64,000 nucleotides of DNA, from positions 310,001-374,000 of the forward strand of contig NZ_JAKVME010000001.1 in assembly GCF_022483985.1 (NCBI RefSeq), given 5' to 3'. The translations under genes and the position numbers were made by a program. The notes beneath the pieces are model-generated. The model was not told the DNA's origin and ran no database searches. It saw only the letters and a list, made by a program, of their open reading frames with translations. Below are positions 8,054 to 17,567 of the stretch, piece after piece; position 1 is the stretch's first letter, and each line of letters starts with the position of its first letter. This DNA comes from Acetobacter sp. Lineage in GTDB: Bacteria; Pseudomonadota; Alphaproteobacteria; Acetobacterales; Acetobacteraceae.

Positions 8054-9634
8054 TCAGTGCCTGAAATGACGCATACCGGTCAGCACCATGGCGATTCCGG
8101 CCTTGTCGGCGGCTGCGATGACTTCATCATCACGGATGGAGCCACCCGGCTGGATCACGGCGGTAGCACCGGCGGCGACAATGGTCTCCAGCCCGTCGGC
8201 GAACGGGAAGAAGGCGTCTGACGCGGCCACGCTGCCACGGGTCAGCGGTTCGAACTGGCCGAGGGCTTTCGCGGCTTCAAGGCTTTTGCTGACAGCAATA
8301 CGGGCGGAATCCACCCGGCTCATCTGGCCCGCACCCACGCCAACGGTCGCGCCATCCTTGGCGTAGACAATGGCGTTCGATTTGACGTGCTTGGCGACGC
8401 GGAAGGCGAAGATGAGGTCACGCATCTCCTCGGCGGTCGGCGCACGCTTCGTGACGACCTTCAGGGCGCTTTCCTCGATCCGGCCGTTGTCGCGTGTCTG
8501 GGCTAGGAAACCACCGGCAACGGAACGGACGATCACGCCGCCTTCGGTGGGGTTGGGCAGGGCGCCGGTCAGTAGCAGGCGGAGGTTCTTCTTGCTGGCC
8601 AGAACAGCCTGCGCCGCTTCGGTCGCGTCAGGCGCGACAATGACTTCCGTGAAAATGGAGGCGATCTTCTGGGCTGTTTCTTCGTCCAGCGTGCCGTTCA
8701 GGGCCACGATGCCACCGAAAGCCGACACCGGATCGCAACGCAGGGCGCTGTCCCATGCGGCGCTGAGGCTGGCGGCTGTCGCCACGCCACACGGATTGGC
8801 GTGCTTGACGATGACCACAGCCGGTTCCCTGAACTCGGCGACTGCTTCGAAGGCGGCGTCGGTGTCATTCAGGTTGTTGTAGGACAGGGACTTGCCCTGC
8901 ACCTGACGCGCCGTAGCGACGCCCGGACGGTTGGTGCCATCCGTGTAGAAAGCCGCCTGCTGATGCGGGTTCTCGCCGTAGCGCAGGACTTCCTGACGCA
9001 TGCCTGAGACGGTGAGACGCTCCGGAAAAGTCTCGCCGCGCTCCTGTGCGAACCATGTGGCGATGGCGGAGTCGTAGGCTGAGGTGCGGGCATAGGCCGC
9101 GCCAGCCAGAGCACGGCGGGCTTCCAGAGTGGTGCCACCCGCCTGAAGCGCTTCGATGATGGCGCCATACTGATCGGGGCTGGTCAGCACGGCGACGTGG
9201 CCGTGGTTCTTGGCGGCGGCGCGGATCAGGGCAGGGCCGCCGATGTCGATATTCTCGATGCAGTCGTCTGTGGCTGCGCCGGACGCGACGGTTGCCTCAA
9301 ACGGATAGAGATTGACGGCGACCAGATCGATCGGCGCGATCTTGTGCTCTTTCATCTGGGCGACATGAGTCGGGAGGTCACGACGACCGAGGATGCCGCC
9401 GTGAATCTGCGGAACCAGCGTCTTGACGCGACCGTCGAGAATCTCGGGAAAACCGGTATGGTCGGAAACTTCGACGACCGGCAGTCCAGCGTCACGCAGG
9501 GCCTTCGCTGAGCCACCGGTGGACAGGAGTTCTGCGCCCTGAGCGGCAAGGGCGCGACCCAGCTCGATCAGTCCCGTCTTGTCGGAGACTGAGAGAAGGG
9601 CGCGCTTTACAGGCAACAGGCTGGTCTGGCTCAT
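8054..9634 (-). CDS. purH: Bifunctional AICAR transformylase / IMP cyclohydrolase
   Basis: PurH performs the last two steps of IMP synthesis. The N-terminal domain begins [20 protein letters not shown] (IMP cyclohydrolase). The C-terminal domain carries KHANPCGVA and the late [10 protein letters not shown] and QPGGSIRD blocks (transformylase). The frame is open to 9964, but the extra part overlaps the end of accC and has no family similarity. ATG 9634 gives 526 residues, the normal size; ATG 9664 is a less likely alternative. No strong SD is visible before either. Confidence 0.95.
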   Translation of the reverse strand: MSQTSLLPVKRALLSVSDKTGLIELGRALAAQGAELLSTGGSAKALRDAGLPVVEVSDHTGFPEILDGRVKTLVPQIHGGILGRRDLPTHVAQMKEHKIAPIDLVAVNLYPFEATVASGAATDDCIENIDIGGPALIRAAAKNHGHVAVLTSPDQYGAIIEALQAGGTTLEARRALAGAAYARTSAYDSAIATWFAQERGETFPERLTVSGMRQEVLRYGENPHQQAAFYTDGTNRPGVATARQVQGKSLSYNNLNDTDAAFEAVAEFREPAVVIVKHANPCGVATAASLSAAWDSALRCDPVSAFGGIVALNGTLDEETAQKIASIFTEVIVAPDATEAAQAVLASKKNLRLLLTGALPNPTEGGVIVRSVAGGFLAQTRDNGRIEESALKVVTKRAPTAEEMRDLIFAFRVAKHVKSNAIVYAKDGATVGVGAGQMSRVDSARIAVSKSLEAAKALGQFEPLTRGSVAASDAFFPFADGLETIVAAGATAVIQPGGSIRDDEVIAAADKAGIAMVLTGMRHFRH

Positions 9635-9790
9635 CGAAGTCGGGTCTTTCGCGAAGGAGTCCATCAAAAACGGCGGTCTGGCGTCGTTGGCGGCGTGCTT
9701 AGTCAAATGGTTGCGATGAAGCAACCGTAACGGCAAAAAGTCCGGGAATGATCCGGACGGAAAACAGGCTGATTTTCCCGGTCTGCTGAT

Positions 9791-9830
9791 CAGAACAAAG
9801 GCGCAGCCTGCTTCTGCAATGCTGCGCCTC
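9791..9830 (-). terminator. Rho-independent terminator after accC
   Basis: On the minus strand GGCGCAGC and GCTGCGCC form an eight-pair stem around a 13-base loop, followed by TTTGTTCT. It begins just after the accC stop at 9837 and separates the acc operon from purH. Confidence 0.75.
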
Positions 9831-9836
9831 GGTTGT

Positions 9837-11180
9837 TCATTTTCCGCGGGCTGTGAAGTTTTCCAGCCAGTGGATGGTGTATTCGCCCTTCTGGAATTCC
9901 GGATCCGCAAGGATACGGCGATGCAGGGGAACGACTGTGCTGACGCCTTCGACCACCAGTTCATCCAGCGCCCGGCTCATGCGGGCGATGGCGGCGGCGC
10001 GTGTCGGGGCATGGACGATCAGCTTGGCGATCATGCTGTCGTAGTAGGGGGGGACGCGGTAACCGGCATAAACGGCGCTGTCGATCCGTACGCCGAGTCC
10101 GCCGGGCGGATGATAGACCGTCACGGTTCCCGGACTTGGGATGAACGTGTCGGGGTCTTCCGCATTGATACGGCACTCGATCGCATGGCCCGAGAAGGTG
10201 ATGTCCTTCTGGCCGTAGCCAAGCGGTTCGCCAGCGGCGATGCGGATCTGCTCGCGGACGAGATCGACGTCACAGACCATTTCCGTCACCGGATGTTCGA
10301 CCTGGAGACGGGTGTTCATCTCGATGAAGCAGAACTGTCCGTCCTGATACAGGAATTCCAGCGTGCCCGCATTGCGGTAGCCCATCTTCGCGAGGGCTTC
10401 CGTCGCCGTCGCGCCGATGGCGTCACGTTCCTCCGCTGTCAGGGCAGGGGAGCCTGCCTCTTCCAGCAGCTTCTGGTGACGACGCTGGAGCGAGCAGTCA
10501 CGTTCGCCGAAATGCACCACGTTGCCGTGTGTGTCGCCCAGAATCTGCAATTCGATATGGCGCGGCTTGTCGAGATATTTTTCGAGATAGACCGCGTCAT
10601 TGCCGAAGGCGGCGAGGGCTTCCGTGCGCGCGACGCTCCACGCCTCGGGCAGTTCCTCACGGGTATGGGCCACTTTCATGCCGCGACCACCGCCACCGGC
10701 GGCGGCCTTGATCAGCACGGGATAGCCGACACGGTCAGCAACCTCGTAGGCCTCCTCGATATTGAGGAGTTCACCGTCGGAGCCGGGAACCAGAGGAACG
10801 CCCAGCGCCTCCATCGTGGTCTTGGCGCTGATCTTGTCGCCCATGGTGCGGATATGCTCGGCGGTCGGGCCGATGAAGGCCAGTCCGTGCGCCTCGACCG
10901 TCTCGGCGAAGTCGGCGTTTTCCGACAGGAAGCCGTAGCCGGGATGGATGGCTTCCGCGCCCGTGATCGTGGCGGCCGACAGGATCGCCGCCACGTTCAG
11001 GTAGGAGTCGCGGGCCGCAGGCGGTCCGATGCAGACCGCCTCGTCAGCGAGGCGGACATGCATGGCTTCCGCGTCTGCGGTCGAGTGAACGGCGACCGTG
11101 CGGATGCCCATTTCCCGGCAGGCGCGCAGGACGCGGAGTGCGATTTCGCCGCGATTGGCGATGAGGATTTTGGAAAACAT
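9837..11180 (-). CDS. accC: Acetyl-CoA carboxylase, biotin carboxylase subunit
   Basis: ATP-grasp enzyme of 447 residues that carboxylates biotin on AccB as the first half-reaction of malonyl-CoA synthesis. The start [20 protein letters not shown] is canonical. The glycine-rich [12 protein letters not shown] loop (around residue 159) and [14 protein letters not shown] (around residue 287) hold the ATP and catalytic residues. Its ATG overlaps the accB stop by one base (TAATG), so translation is probably coupled. It is the last gene of aroQ-accB-accC. Confidence 0.97.
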   Translation of the reverse strand: MFSKILIANRGEIALRVLRACREMGIRTVAVHSTADAEAMHVRLADEAVCIGPPAARDSYLNVAAILSAATITGAEAIHPGYGFLSENADFAETVEAHGLAFIGPTAEHIRTMGDKISAKTTMEALGVPLVPGSDGELLNIEEAYEVADRVGYPVLIKAAAGGGGRGMKVAHTREELPEAWSVARTEALAAFGNDAVYLEKYLDKPRHIELQILGDTHGNVVHFGERDCSLQRRHQKLLEEAGSPALTAEERDAIGATATEALAKMGYRNAGTLEFLYQDGQFCFIEMNTRLQVEHPVTEMVCDVDLVREQIRIAAGEPLGYGQKDITFSGHAIECRINAEDPDTFIPSPGTVTVYHPPGGLGVRIDSAVYAGYRVPPYYDSMIAKLIVHAPTRAAAIARMSRALDELVVEGVSTVVPLHRRILADPEFQKGEYTIHWLENFTARGK

Positions 11181-11641
11181 TATTCAATAATGACGAGAGG
11201 CTGGCCGAACTCGACAGGATCGCCGGAAGCGATAAGGACTTGCGTCACGGTGCCGGCCTTGGGCGCCTTGATCTGGTTGAAGGTCTTCATCGCCTCGATC
11301 AGCATCAGGGTCTGACCCGCAGTGACGGTCTGACCTGCCGTGACGAACGGCGGAGAGGATGGGTCGGGGCTGAGATAGGCGACGCCGACCATCGGGCTGT
11401 TGACCGCGCCCGGATGCTTGGACAGGTCGGCGGGAGCGGCGGCAACCGGAGTGGCGGCGGGAGCCGGTGTCTGGACGACAGGGGCGGCCACCTGAACCGG
11501 AGCTGCGGCGACCGGAGCCGCGGCGCGAACAACGCGGATGCGGCTGTCCTTTTCAGCGACCTCGATCTCGGTCAGTCCGGTGTCCGTCAGGATATCGGCG
11601 AGTGCCCGTATGGCATCTGCGTCTACGAGCAGTCGGCTCAT
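11180..11641 (-). CDS. accB: Acetyl-CoA carboxylase, biotin carboxyl carrier protein
   Basis: Product of 153 residues. An N-terminal helix-rich segment is followed by an Ala/Pro/Val-rich linker (about residues 42-75) and the biotinyl domain. That domain carries the EAMKTFNQI motif; its Lys is the biotin attachment site. The linker is typical of BCCP. The start ATG overlaps the aroQ stop (ATGA), and the stop overlaps the accC start, so the three genes form a tightly coupled operon. Confidence 0.96.
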   Translation of the reverse strand: MSRLLVDADAIRALADILTDTGLTEIEVAEKDSRIRVVRAAAPVAAAPVQVAAPVVQTPAPAATPVAAAPADLSKHPGAVNSPMVGVAYLSPDPSSPPFVTAGQTVTAGQTLMLIEAMKTFNQIKAPKAGTVTQVLIASGDPVEFGQPLVIIE

Positions 11642-12093
11642 TGTGTTTCCTCGTTCAAAAGAATGTCGGTCATTGCCTGAAGTGCGAGTGCGTAGCCCTG
11701 CACACCCAGACCGCAGATGACGCCCACCGCAGCGCGCGAAACATAGGAATGATGTCTGAATGGCTCACGACGATGGATATTGGAGATATGGACTTCGATC
11801 ACAGGCAGATCGACGGCCAGCAGCGCATCCAGCAGGGCGATGGACGTGTGTGTGTAGCCTGCCGGATTGATGATGATGCCCTGCGCCCGCCCCCGACATT
11901 CCTGTACCCAGGAAATCAGCTCGCCTTCACCGTTGGTCTGCCGGAAATCGATACCGACATCCAGTCTTTCCGCGTGCTGCGCGCAGAGCTGTTCGACATC
12001 GTCGAGCGTTGTTCTGCCGTAGACCTCCGGCTGGCGGAGGCCGAGCATGTTCAGGTTGGGACCGTTGAGAACGGAGATGAGGGGACGTTCCAT
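11638..12093 (-). CDS. aroQ: Type II 3-dehydroquinate dehydratase
   Basis: AroQ of 151 residues, the usual size of this small dodecameric shikimate-pathway enzyme. VLNGPNLNMLGLRQPEVYG carries the catalytic Arg/Tyr lid. INPAGYTHTSIAL and EVHISNIHRREPFRHHS give the quinate-binding Asn and the catalytic His. It is the first gene of the aroQ-accB-accC operon, an association common in proteobacteria. Confidence 0.96.
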   Translation of the reverse strand: MERPLISVLNGPNLNMLGLRQPEVYGRTTLDDVEQLCAQHAERLDVGIDFRQTNGEGELISWVQECRGRAQGIIINPAGYTHTSIALLDALLAVDLPVIEVHISNIHRREPFRHHSYVSRAAVGVICGLGVQGYALALQAMTDILLNEETQ

Positions 12094-12427
12094 AACTGCG
12101 CGCCGTTAGCACGCCCATTCCTTAACTCCAAGAGTCGGGCGTTCATTTTTTGCAGGATATGTTTCGCTATGTAATTTCTTTATGGAAAATAAATGGCGGA
12201 ATATTGGTGTAAATTAAGCGCTCTTGGTTTTGTCTTGAAAATTACTGAAATAACATACTGTAATTGCGCTTGTTTTGTAGAAGTAAAAATTTTTGAAAGG
12301 ATGGTGCGTGTCACATTGTGATTGTTGCGACTATAACCACTCAACCGCCTGATCTGTCTGTCAGGGTTGAATTTCTCCGAAAAATCGGTTTTACTGGCTG
12401 CGGTATCAACAGAGATGTGGTGAATGC
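12094..12427. other. AT-rich intergenic region between aroQ and the RlpA gene
   Basis: About 330 bases with no supportable gene. It must carry divergent promoters for the aroQ operon and the rlpA-like gene. The 12160-12320 part is markedly AT-rich. Confidence 0.5.
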
Positions 12428-12955
12428 GTGCTGTTTTTGCGTGAAAAAAGAAGCTCCGGGCTTTTTGCGATACTTGCGCTGTCATGGACAGTCGGGGTCG
12501 CAGACGCCAAAGCTGCCACGCAGACACATGATTCCGCTCTTTCGGCATCACCCGTTCACACAAGCTGGGCGGCGTCAGTCAGGGAGGCTCTCGCGAAGCG
12601 GGCTTCAGGAGCCGCATCGCTGGCCCACCATATCCAGCATGGCATGGCGAGCTGGTATGGCGGTCGTTTCGCCCATCATGGCACCGCCAACGGGACGCGG
12701 TTCGACCCGTCCGAGATGACGGCCGCTCATCCTTCCGCGCCGCTTGGCAGCAAGCTGCTGGTCCGCTCCGAGGAGACTGGTCGGCAGATCGTTGTGACAG
12801 TGAACGACCGTGGCCCTTTCAAGGGAGGGCGCGTGATTGATCTGTCTCATGAAGCCGCCGCCAAGCTGGGGATGCTGCGCAAAGGTGTCGCGCATGTCGA
12901 GGTTAGCCCTCTGACGGAAGAAGAGGCTCTTGAGGTGGCGCAGGCTCCCGAGTAA
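12428..12955 (+). CDS. rlpA: RlpA-like septal/murein protein (double-psi beta barrel)
   Basis: The product has 175 residues. A signal peptide of about 28 residues ends at VGVADAKA. The DPBB domain occupies roughly residues 70-165, with GMASWYGGRFAHHGTANGTR near the start and the VNDRGPFKGGRVIDLSHEAA signature after it. RlpA proteins act on denuded glycan strands, some as lytic transglycosylases; the catalytic Asp of VNDRGPF is present. It lacks the SPOR domain of longer RlpA. No lipobox Cys is visible. The start is GTG 12428, the only one keeping a proper signal peptide. Confidence 0.88.
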   Translation: MLFLREKRSSGLFAILALSWTVGVADAKAATQTHDSALSASPVHTSWAASVREALAKRASGAASLAHHIQHGMASWYGGRFAHHGTANGTRFDPSEMTAAHPSAPLGSKLLVRSEETGRQIVVTVNDRGPFKGGRVIDLSHEAAAKLGMLRKGVAHVEVSPLTEEEALEVAQAPE

Positions 12956-13013
12956 GTCTTTCACCTGATTATAAGCCGTATCTGTCTGGATTTTACGGCG
13001 GTCTCTGGACTGG

Positions 13014-13052
13014 AAGGCTGGATACGCTCAGTGCGCGTCCGGCCTTTTTTTA
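13014..13052 (+). terminator. Rho-independent terminator after the RlpA gene
   Basis: GGCTGGATACGC pairs imperfectly with GCGCGTCCGGCC around a short loop and runs directly into seven T residues. It lies between the convergent rlpA-like and yihY-like genes. Confidence 0.8.
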
Positions 13053-13078
13053 TGGCGTTCTGATCAGATGTTCTCCGA

Positions 13079-14074
13079 TCAGACCCTCATGATTTCCCGT
13101 GTGGTGGATTGCGCGCGCGCCTCCAGTTCGGCATTGAATTCCGCGCCCAGCAGAACGACCCACGCGCTGACAAAGAACCACATCATGATGGCGACAACGG
13201 CACCCAGGGGGCCATAGGTCGAGCCATAACTCGCAATATTGGCGACGTAATAGGAAAAGCCTGAAGCTGCGAGAATCCAGATGAAGGTCGCGGTGACCGC
13301 CCCCGGAATGACCCATCGCCATTGCGCATGATGGCCGCTTGGTCCCACACGGTAGAGCAGCATGTAGGCGAGGATGATCAGGATCGACATGATCCCAAGT
13401 CCCGCCAGACGGACGCCAAGTTCAATGGAGCCGGGCGGAGGGTCGATGCGCAGGATCACCGGCAGCAACTGAAACAGGATAGGAACGGCGACCATGATCG
13501 CCACACCAAGGCAGATTTCCAGAATGGCGGACAGTGTCAGGCCAAGCGCCAGCGCCTGAAATGCGATGAAGCTTCTTGTTTCAGTGGTGCCGTAGGCAAT
13601 GTTCAGGGCCGAGAGAATGGATTTGATACCCGCAGAGGCTGACCACAGCGCGATAGATGTGGATATGATCAGATTCATGGTCAGCGAACTGTGAGGAACC
13701 GATACGAGTTCGTTGATCCTGTTCTCAATGATCGAGAAGGCCGACGGCGGCAGCAACTGCCTGATGGAATTGAGCTGTGTGGCGACGCTCTGGACGTCAA
13801 AGGCGAGCCCATAGATCGAGATCAGGGTGCTGATGGCGGGGAACAGCGCCAGAGTGCCGTAGAAGGCGCATCCTGCGGCGATCAGGGTTGTCGGACCCGC
13901 GATGAGAGACGTTATCGTTGATTTGCAGACGGCTTTCCAGTCAGCCGCGCCCAGGGCGAAAGGGGAGGAAAGGAGGTAAGGCCTGTCTGTTTTATCGGTC
14001 TGACCGGGTGTTCCGGCAAGCGGCGCCGCTTCAAGCTCGGGCTCAGGCGGAGCGTTGGACAGGGAGGAACTCAT
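13079..14074 (-). CDS. YihY/BrkB family inner-membrane protein
   Basis: Protein of 331 residues with about six transmembrane helices after a cytoplasmic N-terminus of some 50 residues. The family blocks are present: GCAFYGTLALFPA near residue 67, the SIALWSASAGIKSI region, and YGSTYGPLGAVVAIMMWFF near the C-terminus. The family was once called RNase BN by mistake; its molecular role is still not settled. It is convergent with rlpA and divergent from the ornithine decarboxylase region. Confidence 0.9.
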   Translation of the reverse strand: MSSSLSNAPPEPELEAAPLAGTPGQTDKTDRPYLLSSPFALGAADWKAVCKSTITSLIAGPTTLIAAGCAFYGTLALFPAISTLISIYGLAFDVQSVATQLNSIRQLLPPSAFSIIENRINELVSVPHSSLTMNLIISTSIALWSASAGIKSILSALNIAYGTTETRSFIAFQALALGLTLSAILEICLGVAIMVAVPILFQLLPVILRIDPPPGSIELGVRLAGLGIMSILIILAYMLLYRVGPSGHHAQWRWVIPGAVTATFIWILAASGFSYYVANIASYGSTYGPLGAVVAIMMWFFVSAWVVLLGAEFNAELEARAQSTTREIMRV

Positions 14075-14279
14075 CAGATGTCGTCAGCCTCAAGCTATGT
14101 TCGGTGAATCCTGCAGCGTCTGTGCGGTGCAGGTGCGCCTTGGCGTTGAGGAGGGCGCATTGATGAAGTGTGGATGGCGAAGCCAGCCCACCAGAGTCTC
14201 AGAATTCTTCTATAAAGATTTCTGTTTCGTGAAAAACGGTTATGGCTGTCTTAAAGGAAGAGGGGGAGCATTTTCCAGC

Positions 14280-14506
14280 TTTTTCGATGTAACAAAAAAA
14301 CTGTTGCATTCGGGGATAAAACACCCCATATGCCCCCTCACGCAGCAACGCACGTGCCACTGGCCCACTGAGGTTACGCAACGACGTCAAGCGTTCTGGC
14401 AACTGGGATCCTCCGGGATTCAGTCTTGGTCGCTGGTCCGTTAGACCGTTTCGCAACACAGCCTGCCACGGCTCCTTATCTGGCAGGCCAGCAAGGGATA
14501 GGTGCG
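14280..14506 (+). promoter_or_regulatory. Structured leader of the ornithine decarboxylase gene, speF-motif-like
   Basis: More than 200 bases of leader lie directly before the ornithine decarboxylase start. They contain several stems: a GGGG/CCCC hairpin near 14311-14327, GGTCCG/AGACC near 14433-14447, and a perfect GCCTGCCA / TGGCAGGC hairpin at 14461-14489 just before the SD. Alphaproteobacterial ornithine decarboxylase genes are known to carry the conserved speF RNA motif (Rfam RF00518), and position and structure fit. The match was made by memory, not by a covariance search. A 13-codon ORF, MPPHAATHVPLAH, sits at 14330-14371. Confidence 0.5.
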
Positions 14507-15637
14507 ATGACACCCAAAATCTCTCAATTTCTTGCGGAAAAGAAGCCCGCAACCCCATGCCTCGTCGTTGATGTCGATGAGGTTGAAAACCGTTATCGCG
14601 CCCTTCAGGTCGCTCTCCCGCTGGCCCGCATCTATTACGCCGTGAAAGCCAATCCGGCCGATGCGATCCTCAGCCGTCTGGTATCGCTGGGTTCCAGCTT
14701 CGACGCCGCTTCGTGGGAAGAGATCGAGATGTGCCTGAACGCAGGCGCGGACGCGGATGATATCTCTTTTGGTAATACCGTGAAAAAAGTCAGCGCCATC
14801 AAGGCGGCCTATGCTGCTGGCGTTCGTCTTTTCGTCTTTGACTGCGAGGAAGAGCTGAACAAGCTTGCCCAGCACGCACCGGGTTCGAAAGTGTATTGCC
14901 GTCTTCTGGTGGACAATTACGGCGCGGAATGGCCGCTGTCCCGCAAGTTCGGCACGACGGTCGAAAGCGCCCGCGAACTGATGCTGAAGGCCCGTGACCT
15001 TGGTCTCGACCCTTACGGCCTGTCTTTCCATGTGGGAAGCCAGCAGGTTGAGACCGGCAGCTATGAGATGGCGATCAGCCGTGTCGCGGCTCTGGTGTCC
15101 GACCTGTCCGAGGCTGGTCTCGATCTGCGGATGGTCAATCTTGGCGGCGGATTCCCCATCCGTTACCGCGAGGACGTGCCGCACATCGACGATTTCGGTG
15201 AGGCGATCTCGACAGCCATGAAAAAGCACTTCGGCAACGCGCTGCCGGAAATGCTGATCGAGCCGGGCCGGTTCATTGTCGGTGCCGCCGGTGTGGTTTC
15301 GGCTGAAGTCGTGCTGGTCAGCCAGCGTGGACGTGAAGGTGGTCCCCGTTGGGTCTATCTCGACATCGGCCGTTTTGGTGGTCTGGCCGAAACGGAAGGT
15401 GAGGCGATCCGCTACGCGATTCGCACGCCGCGTGATGGTGGTCAGGCAGGAGCTGTGGCTCTCGCTGGCCCGACCTGCGATGGCGCGGACATCATGTACG
15501 AGAAGACCCACTACGAGCTGCCGCTGGCGCTCGAATCCGGTGATCGCGTCGAGCTTCTGGGCACCGGCGCTTACGTCTCGACCTACTGCGCGACCCGTTT
15601 CAACGGCTTCGCGCCGCTGGCTGAGCATTACATCTGA
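14507..15637 (+). CDS. Ornithine decarboxylase, PLP-dependent, alanine-racemase fold
   Basis: Fold-type III decarboxylase of 376 residues, the eukaryote-like group IV found in alphaproteobacteria. YYAVKANP (Lys47) is the PLP Schiff-base site. SFHVGSQ, NLGGGFPI and EPGRF bind PLP phosphate, and GPTCDGADIMY (about residue 321) carries the catalytic Cys and substrate Asp. It makes putrescine from ornithine; some relatives also accept lysine. ATG 14507 has AAGGGATAGG upstream. Earlier in-frame starts fall inside the structured leader. Confidence 0.93.
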   Translation: MTPKISQFLAEKKPATPCLVVDVDEVENRYRALQVALPLARIYYAVKANPADAILSRLVSLGSSFDAASWEEIEMCLNAGADADDISFGNTVKKVSAIKAAYAAGVRLFVFDCEEELNKLAQHAPGSKVYCRLLVDNYGAEWPLSRKFGTTVESARELMLKARDLGLDPYGLSFHVGSQQVETGSYEMAISRVAALVSDLSEAGLDLRMVNLGGGFPIRYREDVPHIDDFGEAISTAMKKHFGNALPEMLIEPGRFIVGAAGVVSAEVVLVSQRGREGGPRWVYLDIGRFGGLAETEGEAIRYAIRTPRDGGQAGAVALAGPTCDGADIMYEKTHYELPLALESGDRVELLGTGAYVSTYCATRFNGFAPLAEHYI

Positions 15638-15643
15638 GCAGGT

Positions 15644-15673
15644 ATGGCGGGGCGGTTGTTGACGCCCCGCCAT
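15644..15673 (+). terminator. Strong hairpin after ornithine decarboxylase
   Basis: Perfect 11-pair stem ATGGCGGGGCG / CGCCCCGCCAT with an eight-base loop, six bases after the stop. The following TTCTCT is a weak U-tract. It separates the decarboxylase from moaB. Confidence 0.75.
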
Positions 15674-15689
15674 TCTCTGAAGATATGCT

Positions 15690-16226
15690 ATGCGCATGAC
15701 GCGCATTGATACATCAAAACCATTCCTGCCTGTCCGGATTGCCGTGATGACGGTGTCGGATACACGCACTCTGGAAACGGACGGGTCCGGCCAGAGTCTT
15801 GTCGATCGTCTTCAGGCCGCCGGACATGTGCTGGCAGCCCGGTCGATCGAACCCGACGACGCTGACAGGATTGTCTCGCGTCTGGAAGAATGGATCGCTG
15901 ATCCCGAAATTGACGTTGTGATTACAAATGGCGGCACCGGCGTCACCGGACGCGATGTCACGCCTGAAGCGTTCGAACGTGTGATTGAAAAACGTATCGA
16001 AGGTTTTGGTGAACTGTTCCGGATGCTGTCCTATCAGAAAATAGGCACCTCCACGATCCAGTCCCGGGCGCTGGCAGGGGTGGCGAGAGGCACCTACCTG
16101 TTCGCCCTTCCGGGTTCGACTGGAGCAGTAAAGGACGGGTGGGACGATATTCTGGTTTTCCAGCTCGACAGTCGTCATATGCCCTGTAATTTTGTGGAAC
16201 TTATGCCGCGTCTGCAGGAACGATAA
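15690..16226 (+). CDS. moaB: Molybdenum cofactor biosynthesis protein B
   Basis: MoaB/MogA-type protein of 178 residues. It shows [10 protein letters not shown], the [19 protein letters not shown] loop (GGTG, molybdopterin binding) and [13 protein letters not shown]. It adenylates molybdopterin on the way to Moco. The window also encodes MoaC and a Moco-dependent aldehyde dehydrogenase, which would be a client. ATG 15690 or ATG 15696 are both possible starts. The DJ-1 family gene follows after 13 bases. Confidence 0.92.
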   Translation: MRMTRIDTSKPFLPVRIAVMTVSDTRTLETDGSGQSLVDRLQAAGHVLAARSIEPDDADRIVSRLEEWIADPEIDVVITNGGTGVTGRDVTPEAFERVIEKRIEGFGELFRMLSYQKIGTSTIQSRALAGVARGTYLFALPGSTGAVKDGWDDILVFQLDSRHMPCNFVELMPRLQER

Positions 16227-16239
16227 AGGAAAAGATGAT

Positions 16240-16818
16240 ATGGCCGATGATATCAAACTCCTGATGCTTGCTGGTGACTACGTCGAAGATTACGAAATCA
16301 TGGTGCCGTATCAGGCTTTGACCATGGTTGGTTACACTGTCGATGTCGTATCGCCCGGAAAGAAGAAGGGCGACAAGGTCATTACAGCCATTCATGATTT
16401 TGAAGGCGCCCAGACCTATAGCGAGAAACCCGGTCATTATTTCGAACTGACAGCAGACTTCGACAAGGTTGTTCTCGATGACTATCTCGGTCTGATTGTG
16501 CCCGGCGGACGGATGCCGGAATATCTTCGCCTCGACCAGAGGGTGCTTGATATCGTAAGGGCATTTGCAGATAGGCCTATGGCCTGTATCTGTCATGGCA
16601 TCCAGATTCTGACGGCGGCCGGAATTGTCAAAGGCCGCAAGGTTTCCGCCTACCCTGCCTGTCGTCCGGAAGTGGAACTGGCCGGCGGCACCTATGTCGA
16701 TCTTCCTGTGACAGAGGCTATTACGGATGGAGAGCTTGTGACCGCCCCGGCATGGCCCGCGCATCCGGCATGGCTGGCTCAATTCCTGAAGGTTCTGGGA
16801 GCAAGTGTTTCTCCGTAA
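16240..16818 (+). CDS. DJ-1/PfpI family protein
   Basis: Class I glutamine-amidotransferase-fold protein of 192 residues. [15 protein letters not shown] at the start holds the conserved Glu, and [11 protein letters not shown] (about residue 119-129) the nucleophile Cys in the elbow Cys-His. Members are glyoxalases, deglycases, chaperones or peptidases, and sequence alone does not decide which. ATG 16240 is preceded by AAAGGAAAAG. It overlaps nothing and ends at a strong terminator. Confidence 0.87.
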   Translation: MADDIKLLMLAGDYVEDYEIMVPYQALTMVGYTVDVVSPGKKKGDKVITAIHDFEGAQTYSEKPGHYFELTADFDKVVLDDYLGLIVPGGRMPEYLRLDQRVLDIVRAFADRPMACICHGIQILTAAGIVKGRKVSAYPACRPEVELAGGTYVDLPVTEAITDGELVTAPAWPAHPAWLAQFLKVLGASVSP

Positions 16819-16842
16819 TCCCGGATGCAGGGGAACGGATTC

Positions 16843-16877
16843 ATGGCGGCTCTCGAAATGAGAGCCGCCATTTTTTA
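16843..16877 (+). terminator. Bidirectional rho-independent terminator
   Basis: A perfect 12-pair stem ATGGCGGCTCTC / GAGAGCCGCCAT with a five-base loop is followed by six T residues on the plus strand. It sits between the convergent DJ-1 and PIN-like genes; the stop of the latter lies within the T-run. Confidence 0.9.
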
Positions 16878-17477
16878 TGAAAGATAAGGAATTTTCCGAT
16901 TTTTATCGATCTGTATGATCTTTTTCTCTTTCAGAATCTCGATCAGTGGAGTGACGTTCTGAATAGGGATATCGTTTTTAAATACTGCGCTGATCATGTT
17001 CCGGAGTTTTTCCTCTGTGCTGGGCCGATTTTTTCTTATCTTTTCTAAATGTGCGATTATTTTGTCTTCCGGGAGTTTCTCCGTAATGTCTTCGGGTTCA
17101 TGATAGCCGGGAAAACTCGCAGACCGGGTGCATTGGACGCCTGTGGTCTTCAAATGGGCTATAAGAGGATCAAAGCCAGTGTCCTTTGAAATGACATGGA
17201 AGCGCGCGGTTTTATCCACACCAGAAAGTAGACCAATGTAATAGACGATATGAAAATCGAGCGCGTTATTTCCGATTGCATTTATTTTGATGTACCGGGC
17301 TCTTTTCCCAATCAATTGTAAAGATTTTGCGATATTGAAGCCAATTTTATCCTGAGTTTTTCCAGCAAAAACAAGGATATTTATATTTTCATCATTCAAG
17401 GAGGGGAGTGTTTTTGGCTGAATATTTTCATAATCGATAAAAATATAAGTCCTCGCGACTGAGGATAGTTCTGACAT
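16875..17477 (-). CDS. PIN/NYN-like domain protein
   Basis: Product of 200 residues, clearly AT-richer than its neighbours. The N-terminal two thirds look like a PIN/NYN-type nuclease fold: TYIFIDYENIQP carries the first Asp, NALDFHIVYYIG a central Asp and ISKDTGFDPLI a third acidic site. The rest is a Lys-rich helical tail (about residues 140-200). Proteins of this type are often annotated 'PIN domain-containing' without known target. No partner antitoxin gene is adjacent. Base composition suggests acquisition by transfer. Confidence 0.72.
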   Translation of the reverse strand: MSELSSVARTYIFIDYENIQPKTLPSLNDENINILVFAGKTQDKIGFNIAKSLQLIGKRARYIKINAIGNNALDFHIVYYIGLLSGVDKTARFHVISKDTGFDPLIAHLKTTGVQCTRSASFPGYHEPEDITEKLPEDKIIAHLEKIRKNRPSTEEKLRNMISAVFKNDIPIQNVTPLIEILKEKKIIQIDKNRKIPYLS

Positions 17478-17567
17478 CCTGATCTCCTTTCCTTGAGGTC
17501 GTGATGTCAGATAAATATTAACAGCTCATTTTTTATTCCCGACCTGACACGAGATGGTGGCTCTTTG

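Noticed and set aside
9819..11315. 498-codon open frame on the plus strand
   Set aside because: It is antisense to accC and accB, which have clear domains; its translation has no recognisable motif and reflects high GC.
14055..14444. 129-codon ORF over the decarboxylase leader
   Set aside because: It overlaps the structured leader and has no domain.
14441..15769. 442-codon open frame on the minus strand
   Set aside because: It is antisense to the ornithine decarboxylase and moaB genes.
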